Below are positions 45,707 through 53,528 of a DNA stretch of 64,000 bases, in pieces. The stretch's first letter is position 1. Each line of letters starts with the position of its first letter. Below the pieces are notes generated by a model, which was not told where the DNA came from, searched no databases, and saw nothing but the letters and a program-made list of their open reading frames with translations. The translations under genes and the position numbers were made by a program. The stretch lies in NCBI GenBank assembly GCA_025056305.1, contig JANWWJ010000021.1:103014-167013 (forward strand), read 5' to 3'. The stretch comes from Chitinophagales bacterium (GTDB lineage Bacteria > Bacteroidota > Bacteroidia > Chitinophagales > UBA10324).

Positions 45707-46108
45707 TTAGGAGTAAACATAAAAAAGCACTTCACCTCCTACACCCAGGCTACGGGCTTCTTTATCGGTTATGACCCCTTTATTGGTTGACAGCACAGCG
45801 ATGCCTAAGCCGTTTTGAACACGCGGTAGTTCATCTACGCCTACGTAGCGGCGTAAACCCGGTGTAGAAACCCGACGCAAACCTTTAATGGCAGGTTCGC
45901 GGGTTGCCTGGTCGTATTTCAATGCTATTTTGATGACACCCTGCCCGTTGGGCGTGTCTTCAAATTTATATCGGAGAATATAGCCCTTTTCATAAAGTAT
46001 TTCCGTAATGCGTTTTTTGAGCTTGGAAGCCGGAATTTCCACGATCCGATGGCGGGCAGCAATGGCGTTTCGGATGCGTGTGAGGAAGTCAGCTATGGTA
46101 TCGGTCAT
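45707..46108 (-). CDS. rpsH: 30S ribosomal protein S8
   Basis: 16S rRNA central-domain binder; 133 residues from ATG 46108 ([16 protein letters not shown]). The upstream GTG at 46135 is rejected because it would not fit the family. Conserved [16 protein letters not shown] and the final [22 protein letters not shown] support the call. 20 nt after rpsN, 15 nt before rplF. Confidence 0.97.
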   Translation of the reverse strand: MTDTIADFLTRIRNAIAARHRIVEIPASKLKKRITEILYEKGYILRYKFEDTPNGQGVIKIALKYDQATREPAIKGLRRVSTPGLRRYVGVDELPRVQNGLGIAVLSTNKGVITDKEARSLGVGGEVLFYVYS

Positions 46109-46128
46109 AGACAAATTCTGTTGGAGGG

Positions 46129-46398
46129 TTACCAAGAAGCCTTTGTGATGCCTGGAATTTTACCAAACAAAGCCATCTCGCGAAAAACATTTCGCGACAG
46201 GCCGAATACGCGAAGATATCCTCGGGGCCGGCCAGTGAAGCTACAACGGTTTCGCAAGCGCACCGGCGAGGCATTGCGCGGAAGCTTATCCAAAGCTGCC
46301 CAGTCGCCGGCGGCCTTCAGTTGCCGACGTTTCTCGGCGTACTTCAGACATAGCCGTTGTCGTTTTCGTTCTCGTGCCTTGATGGATTCTTTAGCCAT
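46129..46398 (-). CDS. rpsN: 30S ribosomal protein S14
   Basis: Small-subunit head protein; 89 residues. It is the long, zinc-free form ([22 protein letters not shown] has no CxxC pairs). 2 nt after rplE, 20 nt before rpsH. Confidence 0.97.
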   Translation of the reverse strand: MAKESIKARERKRQRLCLKYAEKRRQLKAAGDWAALDKLPRNASPVRLRNRCSFTGRPRGYLRVFGLSRNVFREMALFGKIPGITKASW

Positions 46399-46400
46399 AG

Positions 46401-46964
46401 TTAATCTTTATCCTTTTTAAAGGGCAAACCAAGAGCTGCCAAAAGTGCTTTGGCCTCCCGATCGGTTTTTGCTGAGGTTACAAAAGTGATGTCCATTCCG
46501 GTAATCTTATTCACTTTGTCAATATCTATTTCCGGAAAAATGATTTGTTCCTGAATGCCTAACGTGTAGTTACCGCGGCCGTCAAAACTCTTATCGCTAA
46601 CGCCTTTGAAATCGCGAACGCGGGGAAGGGCCGCCGTAACCAGTCGATCGAAAAACTCATACATGCGGTCGCCGCGCAAGGTCACGCGAGCTCCGATGGG
46701 GGTGTTGGCCCTGAGCTTAAAATTTGAAATATCTTTTTTAGATCGCGTAATGACGGCACGCTGGCCGGCAATAGCCGTCATTTCCGCTACGGCAGTGTCC
46801 ACGAGTTTCCGATCGGTAGTGCCGCCACCTACCCCCTGGTTCAAACAGATTTTGATCAGGCGTGGTGCTTGCATTACGTTTTTATAATTGAATTCTTTGA
46901 CCAACTGAGGCACTACGTGATCGTAATAGTAGCGCTTGAGGCGTGGAACATACTTTTTCTCCAT
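46401..46964 (-). CDS. rplE: 50S ribosomal protein L5
   Basis: 5S rRNA-binding protein that touches S13 in the intersubunit bridge; 187 residues with [48 protein letters not shown] and the C-terminal [21 protein letters not shown]. 8 nt after rplX, 2 nt before rpsN. Confidence 0.97.
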   Translation of the reverse strand: MEKKYVPRLKRYYYDHVVPQLVKEFNYKNVMQAPRLIKICLNQGVGGGTTDRKLVDTAVAEMTAIAGQRAVITRSKKDISNFKLRANTPIGARVTLRGDRMYEFFDRLVTAALPRVRDFKGVSDKSFDGRGNYTLGIQEQIIFPEIDIDKVNKITGMDITFVTSAKTDREAKALLAALGLPFKKDKD

Positions 46965-46972
46965 AGCACAGA

Positions 46973-47302
46973 TTATTTGATGACTTCACCGGAACGTTTG
47001 GCAATGCGGAGTATTTTTCCGTTTTCGCGACGGATACCTACCCGCGTAGGCTTTCCAGTTTTGGGGTCGATCAGGCTGAGCTTGCTGATGTGCACAGGTG
47101 CTTCTTTTTTGATGATGCCCCCCTGCGTCTGGCGTGCATTTGGCTTGGTATGCCGGCTCACCAGATTGATGCCTTCCACAATGGCTTTCCCTTCTTTGGG
47201 AAAAACCTTCAGGACTCGACCCTTTTTGCCGCGGTCGTCTCCTGAACGGACCACTACAATATCGTTTTTGCGGATCTTATATTTAATCTTTTTCTGTTTC
47301 AT
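46973..47302 (-). CDS. rplX: 50S ribosomal protein L24
   Basis: Early assembly protein of the large subunit; 109 residues with a KOW motif ([20 protein letters not shown]) and the family region [28 protein letters not shown]. 12 nt after rplN, 8 nt before rplE. Confidence 0.96.
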   Translation of the reverse strand: MKQKKIKYKIRKNDIVVVRSGDDRGKKGRVLKVFPKEGKAIVEGINLVSRHTKPNARQTQGGIIKKEAPVHISKLSLIDPKTGKPTRVGIRRENGKILRIAKRSGEVIK

Positions 47303-47314
47303 CGCTCTTTCGTC

Positions 47315-47683
47315 TTAAAGCACCTCTGGAGCCAGAGAAACAATTTTCATATAAAGTTTTTCACGCAGTTCACGGGCCACCGGCCCAAAAATTCGGGTAC
47401 CGCGCGGCTCATCTTGAGCCGTGAGCAGAACACAGGCGTTGTCGTCAAAACGGATGTAGCTGCCGTCCTTGCGTCGAATGGGATGTTTGGTACGGACCAC
47501 TACTGCTTTAGAGATAGTCCCCTTTTTTAAGGGCCCGTTGGGGATGACATCTTTGGCGGTAACCACAACAACGTCGCCGACGGTAGCATAGCGTTGACGG
47601 CTGTGCCCTAAAATGCGGATGACGGCAACTTCACGGGCTCCGCTGTTGTCGGCTACGGTTAAACGGGATTCCTGCTGAATCAT
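47315..47683 (-). CDS. rplN: 50S ribosomal protein L14
   Basis: Large-subunit protein near the intersubunit bridge; 122 residues. It starts [19 protein letters not shown] and has the family signature [15 protein letters not shown] and [15 protein letters not shown]. 20 nt after rpsQ, 12 nt before rplX. Confidence 0.97.
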   Translation of the reverse strand: MIQQESRLTVADNSGAREVAVIRILGHSRQRYATVGDVVVVTAKDVIPNGPLKKGTISKAVVVRTKHPIRRKDGSYIRFDDNACVLLTAQDEPRGTRIFGPVARELREKLYMKIVSLAPEVL

Positions 47684-47703
47684 GGCTGAAAGTCTTTAGT
47701 TCG

Positions 47704-47973
47704 TTACTTGGCCTTTTCTAAAATTTCCACCAGCCGCCAGCGCTTCCGCTTACTCAAGGGACGCGTTTCCATAATCCGTACGAGATCGCCGATGCCGGCG
47801 GCTCCGGTTTCATCATGGGCCATGAGCTTCTTGGTTTTTTTAATATACTTTCCATATAAAGGATGACGCACTCGCCGCTCAATGGCAACCGTGATGGTCT
47901 TTTGCATCTTGTTGCTGACCACCACGCCAACGCGCTGCTTGCGCAGCCTACGAACAGTCTTTTGTTCACTCAT
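47704..47973 (-). CDS. rpsQ: 30S ribosomal protein S17
   Basis: 16S rRNA 5' domain binder, OB-fold; 89 residues with [29 protein letters not shown] start region and [24 protein letters not shown]. It overlaps the end of rpmC by four bases and is followed by rplN after 20 nt. Confidence 0.97.
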   Translation of the reverse strand: MSEQKTVRRLRKQRVGVVVSNKMQKTITVAIERRVRHPLYGKYIKKTKKLMAHDETGAAGIGDLVRIMETRPLSKRKRWRLVEILEKAK

Positions 47974-48182
47974 CGTTCAGATTGGGCAGCTTTTTTACGT
48001 TTGGTGATTTCGGTGAGAATACGCGCAATGTCGCGGCGCATTTGCCGCAAGCGCATGGGATTTTCCAGTGGAGAAACGGCGTGTTGAAATCGGAGCTTTT
48101 GATACAAAGCCTTATCGTCGCGCAGCTTCTCCATCAATTCCTGGTCGGTTAGATCAGCCAGATTGAGTTTTTTCCTAGGCAT
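47970..48182 (-). CDS. rpmC: 50S ribosomal protein L29
   Basis: Two-helix protein at the exit tunnel; 70 residues with [35 protein letters not shown] and [12 protein letters not shown]. 14 nt after rplP; overlaps rpsQ by four bases. Confidence 0.95.
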   Translation of the reverse strand: MPRKKLNLADLTDQELMEKLRDDKALYQKLRFQHAVSPLENPMRLRQMRRDIARILTEITKRKKAAQSER

Positions 48183-48196
48183 AACCTACAGGTTTT

Positions 48197-48622
48197 TTAT
48201 CCATTGACTTTATAATCACGAGCCACGACAAAGCGGGTGAGCACAGGCAATTTGTCGGCGGCCAACTTCATGGCCTGGCGTGCGGTTTCCAAACTCACGC
48301 CATCGGCTTCGAACAAAATGCGGCCCGGCCGCACTACCGCCACCCACCCCTCTGGGTTTCCTTTACCTTTTCCCATACGCACTTCCAAAGGCTTTTTGGT
48401 GATGGGCTTGTCCGGGAAAACGCGAATCCAAACTTGGCCCTCCCGCTTCATGTGACGGGTGAGGGCTACGCGTGCAGCTTCCAACTGCTTGTTTGTAACC
48501 CATGCGCCCTCAAGCGCCTTGAGCCCAAAAGAGCCGAAGGCCAGCGTCGATCCTCTCCAATCGTTGCCGCGGATTCGCCCCTTTTGACTCTTGCGGTATT
48601 TGGTTTTTTTGGGTTGCAGCAT
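48197..48622 (-). CDS. rplP: 50S ribosomal protein L16
   Basis: Contacts tRNAs in the A and P sites; 141 residues with [53 protein letters not shown] and [17 protein letters not shown]. 17 nt after rpsC, 14 nt before rpmC. Confidence 0.97.
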   Translation of the reverse strand: MLQPKKTKYRKSQKGRIRGNDWRGSTLAFGSFGLKALEGAWVTNKQLEAARVALTRHMKREGQVWIRVFPDKPITKKPLEVRMGKGKGNPEGWVAVVRPGRILFEADGVSLETARQAMKLAADKLPVLTRFVVARDYKVNG

Positions 48623-48639
48623 TCTATTAAGAAATTTAC

Positions 48640-49389
48640 TTATGATTCTTTTTCTTCAGTAATCCGGGCAGCCCGTCGTCCTCCTCTGGCGGCCTTGGGC
48701 AGGGGACGGGTCATTCGCTGCTCCGTCGCACGGACATTACTGCTGGGCGACAGATCGCGCTTCCCAAACACTTCACTGCGGAAAATCCATACCTTAACCC
48801 CTATTCTGCCGTACACGGTGTGCGCTTCGGCTACGGCATAATCTATATCGGCTCGAAATGTGTGCAGGGGAACCCGGCCCTGCTTGATCTCTTCACTACG
48901 GGCAATTTCGGCCCCTCCAAGTCGGCCACTGACCCGAACCTTGATTCCTTCAGCTCCGGCCCGCAGGGATGCCGCTATGGCTGCTTTCATGGCGCGCCGG
49001 TGACTCACTCGTCCTTCTATTTGTCGCGCTATGGTTTCAGCCACCAGCGGAGCCTCCAGGTCGGGCTTTCGGATTTCTACTATATTAATATGTACATCCC
49101 GATTGGTCAACTGCTTAAGTTCCTCCTTGATTCTATCGACCTCACCCCCTTGTTTGCCGATGATAATGCCTGGGCGGGCCGTATGAATCGTGACGATAAT
49201 GCGGTGGTTAAGCGGCCGCTCAATGACGATCTGAGAAATCCCGCCTTTGGCGATCCGAGCGCGTAAATACTGACGAATGCGTTCGTCTTCGAACAGCTTG
49301 GCCGGCATGTCTTTGCCACCAAACCAGTTAGATTCCCAGCCGCGAATTATGCCGAGCCGATTGCCTATTGGATTTGTTTTCTGTCCCAT
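48640..49389 (-). CDS. rpsC: 30S ribosomal protein S3
   Basis: mRNA entry-channel protein with KH domain; 249 residues ([74 protein letters not shown]). The C-terminal tail past about 215 is basic and Arg/Gly-rich. 8 nt after rplV, 17 nt before rplP. Confidence 0.97.
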   Translation of the reverse strand: MGQKTNPIGNRLGIIRGWESNWFGGKDMPAKLFEDERIRQYLRARIAKGGISQIVIERPLNHRIIVTIHTARPGIIIGKQGGEVDRIKEELKQLTNRDVHINIVEIRKPDLEAPLVAETIARQIEGRVSHRRAMKAAIAASLRAGAEGIKVRVSGRLGGAEIARSEEIKQGRVPLHTFRADIDYAVAEAHTVYGRIGVKVWIFRSEVFGKRDLSPSSNVRATEQRMTRPLPKAARGGRRAARITEEKES

Positions 49390-49397
49390 GTGTGCTT

Positions 49398-49862
49398 TTA
49401 TTCATTGGTTTGAACAGTGGTTGGAGCCTTTTTTTGCTTGCGGCGGCTTTTTGATTCTTCAGGCTGCTGTGGGGCATCGGTTTGTTGCGCCACTTGAGCA
49501 TCAATAATCACGGTAACGTGGTTTGACCGCTTGCGAATCTTGTAGGCACGTCCCTGCGGGGCCGGCAACCACCGTTTCAGAATGCTGCCGCCATTTACAT
49601 AGATTGTTTTGATGTATAATGCTGCATCTTCAGCACGTACGACGCTGCGGTTTTCCTGTCGTGCTAGCTCTTCTTCTTTCAGTTCCCAGTTTTTGACAGC
49701 TGAGGTAATAAGCTTCTGCAGCGGTTTGGCTGCCGCATGCGGCAAATGAGCCAACACTTCTAATGCCCGGTTTACTTCCAAGCCGCGGATAAGGTCAACC
49801 ACATAACGCATTTTCCGTGGTGAGGTGGGATAATTTCTCAGGTGTGCTATCGCTTCAGCCAT
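49398..49862 (-). CDS. rplV: 50S ribosomal protein L22
   Basis: Exit-tunnel protein; 154 residues. The core ([48 protein letters not shown]) is normal to about 118, then a 35-residue tail rich in Gln, Pro and Lys ([16 protein letters not shown]) not found in E. coli L22 (110). 11 nt after rpsS, 8 nt before rpsC. Confidence 0.97.
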   Translation of the reverse strand: MAEAIAHLRNYPTSPRKMRYVVDLIRGLEVNRALEVLAHLPHAAAKPLQKLITSAVKNWELKEEELARQENRSVVRAEDAALYIKTIYVNGGSILKRWLPAPQGRAYKIRKRSNHVTVIIDAQVAQQTDAPQQPEESKSRRKQKKAPTTVQTNE

Positions 49863-49873
49863 AACCTTGAATT

Positions 49874-50152
49874 TTAACTACCTGCTTCAATTTTTCGTGA
49901 GGAGTGTCCCTTGAAGTTGCGCGTCGGCGCAAACTCACCCAGCTTATGTCCTACCATATTTTCAGAAACATATACAGGGATAAACTTGTTTCCGTTGTGT
50001 ACTAAAAAAGTATGCCCCACAAAGTCGGGCGTGATGGTGGAGCGCCGCGACCATGTTTTGATAGGAGCTTTTTTTCCTGACTGGTTCAACTTAAGAATCT
50101 TTTCCAGCAGGCTTTGCTGTACATAAGGTCCTTTTTTGATGCTGCGCGACAT
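49874..50152 (-). CDS. rpsS: 30S ribosomal protein S19
   Basis: Head protein near the A/P sites; 92 residues with [43 protein letters not shown] and [16 protein letters not shown]. 21 nt after rplB, 11 nt before rplV. Confidence 0.97.
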   Translation of the reverse strand: MSRSIKKGPYVQQSLLEKILKLNQSGKKAPIKTWSRRSTITPDFVGHTFLVHNGNKFIPVYVSENMVGHKLGEFAPTRNFKGHSSRKIEAGS

Positions 50153-50173
50153 ATCAAGGTTTGTTTTTACGGC

Positions 50174-51001
50174 TTATTTCTTAGGTCTGCGGCTAATGAT
50201 GTATTTGGAGGATGGATTCTTTGGATTTCGGGTCTTCATGCCTTTGGCATACAGACCTTTGCGCGACCGAGGATGACCCCCCGAAGCTTTCCCTTCGCCA
50301 CCTCCCATGGGATGGTCAACCGGATTCATAGCCACCCCACGCGTCCGGGGACGAATACCTTTCCACCGATTGCGCCCGGCCTTGCCAATAGTTTCCGTAT
50401 TGTGATCAGGATTTGAAACGGCACCGATGGTAGCCATGCACGTGAGCAGCACTCGCCGAATTTCACCTGAGGGCATTTTGATGACGGCATAACGATCCTC
50501 TTTATTGGTGAGCTGGGCGCTGGTACCAGCCGAACGGACCAGAATGCCGCCCTGGCCTGGATGAAGCTCAATGTTATGTATGATGGTACCTACCGGAATG
50601 TCTTTCAAAGGGAGGGCATTGCCAATATCGGGTGGGGCATCAGGTCCGCTGAGCACCGTTTGACCAACTTTAATGCCTTGCGGTGCCAATATGTAACGTT
50701 TTTCCCCGTCAGCATAATGAATCAATGAGATGAAACACGTGCGGTTGGGATCATATTCAATCGTTTTAACCACGCCGGGCACACCAAACTTATCGCGCTT
50801 AAAATCGATGATCCGATACATGCGCTTGTGGCCACCGCCGATGTACCTCATAGCCCGGTGCCCATGGTTGTTGCGGCCGCCAGTTTTTTTCAGTGGAGCC
50901 AACAGTGTTTTTTCTGGTTCGTCGGTAGTCAGCTCGGCAAAAGCATTGGCTATCCGAAAGCGGGTGCCTGGCGTTACGGGATTGAGCTTTTTCGTGGGCA
51001 T
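50174..51001 (-). CDS. rplB: 50S ribosomal protein L2
   Basis: Core 23S-binding protein needed for peptidyl transferase assembly; 275 residues with [56 protein letters not shown] and the C-terminal [20 protein letters not shown]. 25 nt after rplW, 21 nt before rpsS. Confidence 0.98.
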   Translation of the reverse strand: MPTKKLNPVTPGTRFRIANAFAELTTDEPEKTLLAPLKKTGGRNNHGHRAMRYIGGGHKRMYRIIDFKRDKFGVPGVVKTIEYDPNRTCFISLIHYADGEKRYILAPQGIKVGQTVLSGPDAPPDIGNALPLKDIPVGTIIHNIELHPGQGGILVRSAGTSAQLTNKEDRYAVIKMPSGEIRRVLLTCMATIGAVSNPDHNTETIGKAGRNRWKGIRPRTRGVAMNPVDHPMGGGEGKASGGHPRSRKGLYAKGMKTRNPKNPSSKYIISRRPKK

Positions 51002-51026
51002 AATGAATTACATTGCATTTAATGGG

Positions 51027-51320
51027 TTAAATACCAGAGTAAAAATCAATCGTGTCGCCTTTAGCCAAAGTCACATAAGCTTTTTTATAGGCCGGCTTGA
51101 TACCTCGCAAAATCTGGCGTCGGGTGTAACGGGTTTTTTGTTTGCCGGGTATGATTGCGGTGTTGACAGCGGTTACCGTCACTCCATACATTTCTTCTAC
51201 TGCTTTCTTTATTTGAAGCTTATTGGCTTTTCGGTCCACCACAAAGCCCACCCGGTTGAGCTTCTGGCTCATGTTGTTGGTCTTTTCAGAGATCAGCGGT
51301 CGTATCAAGATGTTGCTCAT
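51027..51320 (-). CDS. rplW: 50S ribosomal protein L23
   Basis: Exit-tunnel docking site for SRP and trigger factor; 97 residues from ATG 51320 (MSNILIRPLISEKTNNMSQ). The TTG at 51329 lies before the rplD stop and is rejected. Conserved FVVDRKANKLQIKKAVEEMYGV is present. 5 nt after rplD, 25 nt before rplB. Confidence 0.97.
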   Translation of the reverse strand: MSNILIRPLISEKTNNMSQKLNRVGFVVDRKANKLQIKKAVEEMYGVTVTAVNTAIIPGKQKTRYTRRQILRGIKPAYKKAYVTLAKGDTIDFYSGI

Positions 51321-51325
51321 GGTTC

Positions 51326-51961
51326 TCAATTATTGGCCGATGAACGTTGAATCAGTTGCTTCAAACCGCTTTCGGTAAAAAGCAGCCTGCGACAGTTCAG
51401 AATTTGATAAGTATTCAATTGGCTGGCCCTGACGATTTGATGGTCTTCGATGTTGCGGGCCGCGCGCAACAAGTTTGCATCAGGTTGGTCAACCACCAGA
51501 ATACTTCTGATGTCAGCCACACCCAGATTTTTCAAGATGGAGAAATAGGGCTTGGTTTTGTGGTTTTCTAATGAAAAATCTTCAACAACGGTTACCGCTT
51601 GATCTTTGACTTTGTAGGTCAGTGCAGAGCGATAAGCCAAATCGCGAACTTTTTTATTTAGTCGGAAACTATAGTCGCGGGGTTTTGGGCCAAATATGCG
51701 ACCACCTCCACGGAACAGAGGATTTTTAATGCTTCCTTTACGCGAGCCTCCGGTTCCTTTTTGCCGATGCAGCTTGCGGGTAGAACCCGATACTTCTGAC
51801 TTTTCTTTCGACTTATGCGTACCCTGCCTCTGATTGGCCAGGTAATATTTAACCGCCATATAGAGGGCATGGTCGTTGGGCTCAATAGCAAAAAGTTCTG
51901 AGGGAAGCGTTACGGTTCGCCCCGCTTTTGAACCATCAGTCTTCAACACCTCTACAGTCAT
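51326..51961 (-). CDS. rplD: 50S ribosomal protein L4
   Basis: Tunnel-constriction protein; 211 residues with NQRQGTHKSKEKSEVSGSTRKLHRQKGTGGSRKGSIKNPLFRGGG in outline and DYSFRLNKKVRDLAYRSAL. L4 is an autoregulator of the S10 operon in enterobacteria; no such leader is seen here. 15 nt after rplC, 5 nt before rplW. Confidence 0.97.
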   Translation of the reverse strand: MTVEVLKTDGSKAGRTVTLPSELFAIEPNDHALYMAVKYYLANQRQGTHKSKEKSEVSGSTRKLHRQKGTGGSRKGSIKNPLFRGGGRIFGPKPRDYSFRLNKKVRDLAYRSALTYKVKDQAVTVVEDFSLENHKTKPYFSILKNLGVADIRSILVVDQPDANLLRAARNIEDHQIVRASQLNTYQILNCRRLLFTESGLKQLIQRSSANN

Positions 51962-51976
51962 GACAAGCTGTATCTG

Positions 51977-52594
51977 TTAACTATTAATGATTAAATAACT
52001 ACCGCGCGCTCCGGGCACACAGCCACTGACTACCAAGAGGTTTTTTTCCGGCATGACCTTGAGCACTTTCAAGTTTCTGACCTTAACTCGGGCATTGCCC
52101 ATGTGGCCGGCCATACGCATTCCTTTAAACACCCGGCTGGCATCTGAAGAGTTGCCAATGGAACCCGGAGCCCTAAGGCGGTCATGTTGGCCATGGGTAG
52201 CCATACCCACTCCACGAAAGCCATGACGCCGCACCACACCCTGAAATCCTTTACCTTTTGAAGTTCCAATCACGTTTACTGTTTCACCTTCTTTGAAAAT
52301 GTCAACCGTAATGGTTTGTCCGAGTTGGGTTTCCAGGGAGAAGTCACGGATTTCGGCCAACTTGTGCTTTGGCGGAGTTCCTGCCTTGTTGAAGTGCCCC
52401 AGTAGCGGCTTAGGGGTGCGCTTGGGCTTACGAACACCAAAGCCCAGCTGAACAGCATTGTAACCGTCATTTTCTATTGTCTTTATCTGTGTCACCACAC
52501 AGGGTCCTGCCTCAATGAGTGTGCACGGACGGTTACGCCCCTGCTCGTCAAAGAAGCTGGTCATGCCGATTTTTTTTCCTATGATGCCTTTCAT
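51977..52594 (-). CDS. rplC: 50S ribosomal protein L3
   Basis: Early assembly protein close to the peptidyl transferase centre; 205 residues ([61 protein letters not shown]). 20 nt after rpsJ, 15 nt before rplD. Confidence 0.98.
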   Translation of the reverse strand: MKGIIGKKIGMTSFFDEQGRNRPCTLIEAGPCVVTQIKTIENDGYNAVQLGFGVRKPKRTPKPLLGHFNKAGTPPKHKLAEIRDFSLETQLGQTITVDIFKEGETVNVIGTSKGKGFQGVVRRHGFRGVGMATHGQHDRLRAPGSIGNSSDASRVFKGMRMAGHMGNARVKVRNLKVLKVMPEKNLLVVSGCVPGARGSYLIINS

Positions 52595-52614
52595 GATCGG
52601 GTGTTGGCTTAGGG

Positions 52615-52920
52615 TTATCCTTTTATGCTGATCTCAACCCCGCTGGGCAGTTCCAGTTTGCTCAGCGCATCCACGGTTTTGGATGATGAGGTGTAGATGT
52701 CCAGTAATCGTTTGTAAGTGCACAGCTTAAATTGCTCTCGCGATTTTTTGTTTACGTGTGGGGAACGCAGTACGGTAAACACTTTCTTTTCGGTGGGCAA
52801 GGGGATAGGACCAGCTACAATAGCCCCGGTACTGCGCACCGTCTTAACTATTTTTTCACAGCTTTTGTCGACCAGGTTATGGTCGTACGAAAGCAGCTTT
52901 ATCCTGATTCGCTGTGCCAT
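52615..52920 (-). CDS. rpsJ: 30S ribosomal protein S10
   Basis: Small-subunit head protein, also NusE in antitermination in other bacteria; 101 residues with [32 protein letters not shown] start and [24 protein letters not shown]. First gene of the 15-kb ribosomal operon; a strong promoter lies 29 nt upstream and no rpsL, rpsG or fusA precedes it. Confidence 0.97.
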   Translation of the reverse strand: MAQRIRIKLLSYDHNLVDKSCEKIVKTVRSTGAIVAGPIPLPTEKKVFTVLRSPHVNKKSREQFKLCTYKRLLDIYTSSSKTVDALSKLELPSGVEISIKG

Positions 52921-52949
52921 CGATTCAAAGAGCTTTCAAAAAGGGACGG

Positions 52950-52981
52950 CAAAGGTATCCTGCTTTTTCTTATTGTGCAAA
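52950..52981 (-). promoter_or_regulatory. Promoter of the S10-spc-alpha operon
   Basis: On the minus strand, TTTG (52978-52981), a 20-nt spacer, and TACCTTTG (52950-52957). Both elements match the Bacteroidota consensus TTTG-N19-21-TAnnTTTG exactly. Transcription would start about 52944, giving a leader of about 24 nt before the rpsJ ATG at 52920. Confidence 0.8.
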
Positions 52982-53081
52982 CAAAAAACGGTGCCCTTTT
53001 GCGCGACAAGGGCTGTTTAGCCCGCACCCCCGCCTCTTCCGACGAGTTAAGTCGCTGAGCTTTCAGCGGGCACTTACGGTG

Positions 53082-53177
53082 TCAGAGCACGGCTTGTGCC
53101 AGTTTGATAAAAAACAGCACCACCAGTGCAGCCACCAAGATGGCCCCTCCCTCTTCAATCCATTTCAGGCGTTTCAT
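53082..53177 (-). CDS. Possible 31-residue membrane microprotein
   Basis: ATG at 53177 to TGA at 53082-53084. The translation is KRLKWIEEGG at the start, then one hydrophobic stretch (AILVAALVVLFFIKLA) long enough for a membrane helix, with positive residues before it. It lies on the minus strand between two unrelated genes, upstream of the ribosomal promoter. No homologue is known to me, so it may be a chance open frame. Confidence 0.35.
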   Translation of the reverse strand: MKRLKWIEEGGAILVAALVVLFFIKLAQAVL

Positions 53178-53279
53178 GACTCCTGAAAATTCAACGCTCC
53201 CACCGCGTTGGGTGTTTTTTAAGAGTTTTAAAATTATAACAAGCTGGCATTAAGAAAAAAAGGAATTTGCGCACATTTG

Positions 53280-53519
53280 ATGCACACTTTTGCCATGCTG
53301 CTGGTTAGTCTGATTGCAGGTGCAATCATGTTGGTAGCCGGAATCATCGTTTTTTCGGGAAAATGGGGCACCCACAGCTGGGAAATATCTATAGGTAGCT
53401 ACCGGGTAAACTATGAAGGCATAGGTTTCGTTTTGTTCTTTTTAGGAATCGTCTTGATGCTCGTTTATTTAATAGCAAAGGTGAAGCCCGCCCTTCTGTC
53501 TCCGGGTCTGAGCGGATGA
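53280..53519 (+). CDS. Two-helix membrane protein of unknown function
   Basis: A 79-residue protein with two hydrophobic helices: residues 4-24 (FAMLLVSLIAGAIMLVAGII) and about 50-67 (IGFVLFFLGIVLMLVYLIA), joined by a short polar loop with GKWGTHSWEISIGSYRVN. I do not recognise the family. The ATG at 53280 is the longest ATG; the ATG at 53295 has a CACTTTTG box 2 nt upstream and could be the true start of a leaderless transcript. It is divergent from the ribosomal operon and 9 nt from the convergent PorE-like gene. Confidence 0.6.
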   Translation: MHTFAMLLVSLIAGAIMLVAGIIVFSGKWGTHSWEISIGSYRVNYEGIGFVLFFLGIVLMLVYLIAKVKPALLSPGLSG

Positions 53520-53528
53520 TGGTGTAGC

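Larger units (their letters stand above)
52921..53279. other. 359-nt region upstream of rpsJ
   Basis: Holds the operon promoter (52950-52981) at the left, a 31-codon open frame on the minus strand (53082-53177) and no recognisable tRNA or other RNA. The right end is the start of the two-helix membrane protein gene. Confidence 0.5.

Noticed and set aside
52980..53080. Possible tRNA or structured RNA upstream of rpsJ
   Set aside because: No cloverleaf, T-loop or D-loop consensus could be made.
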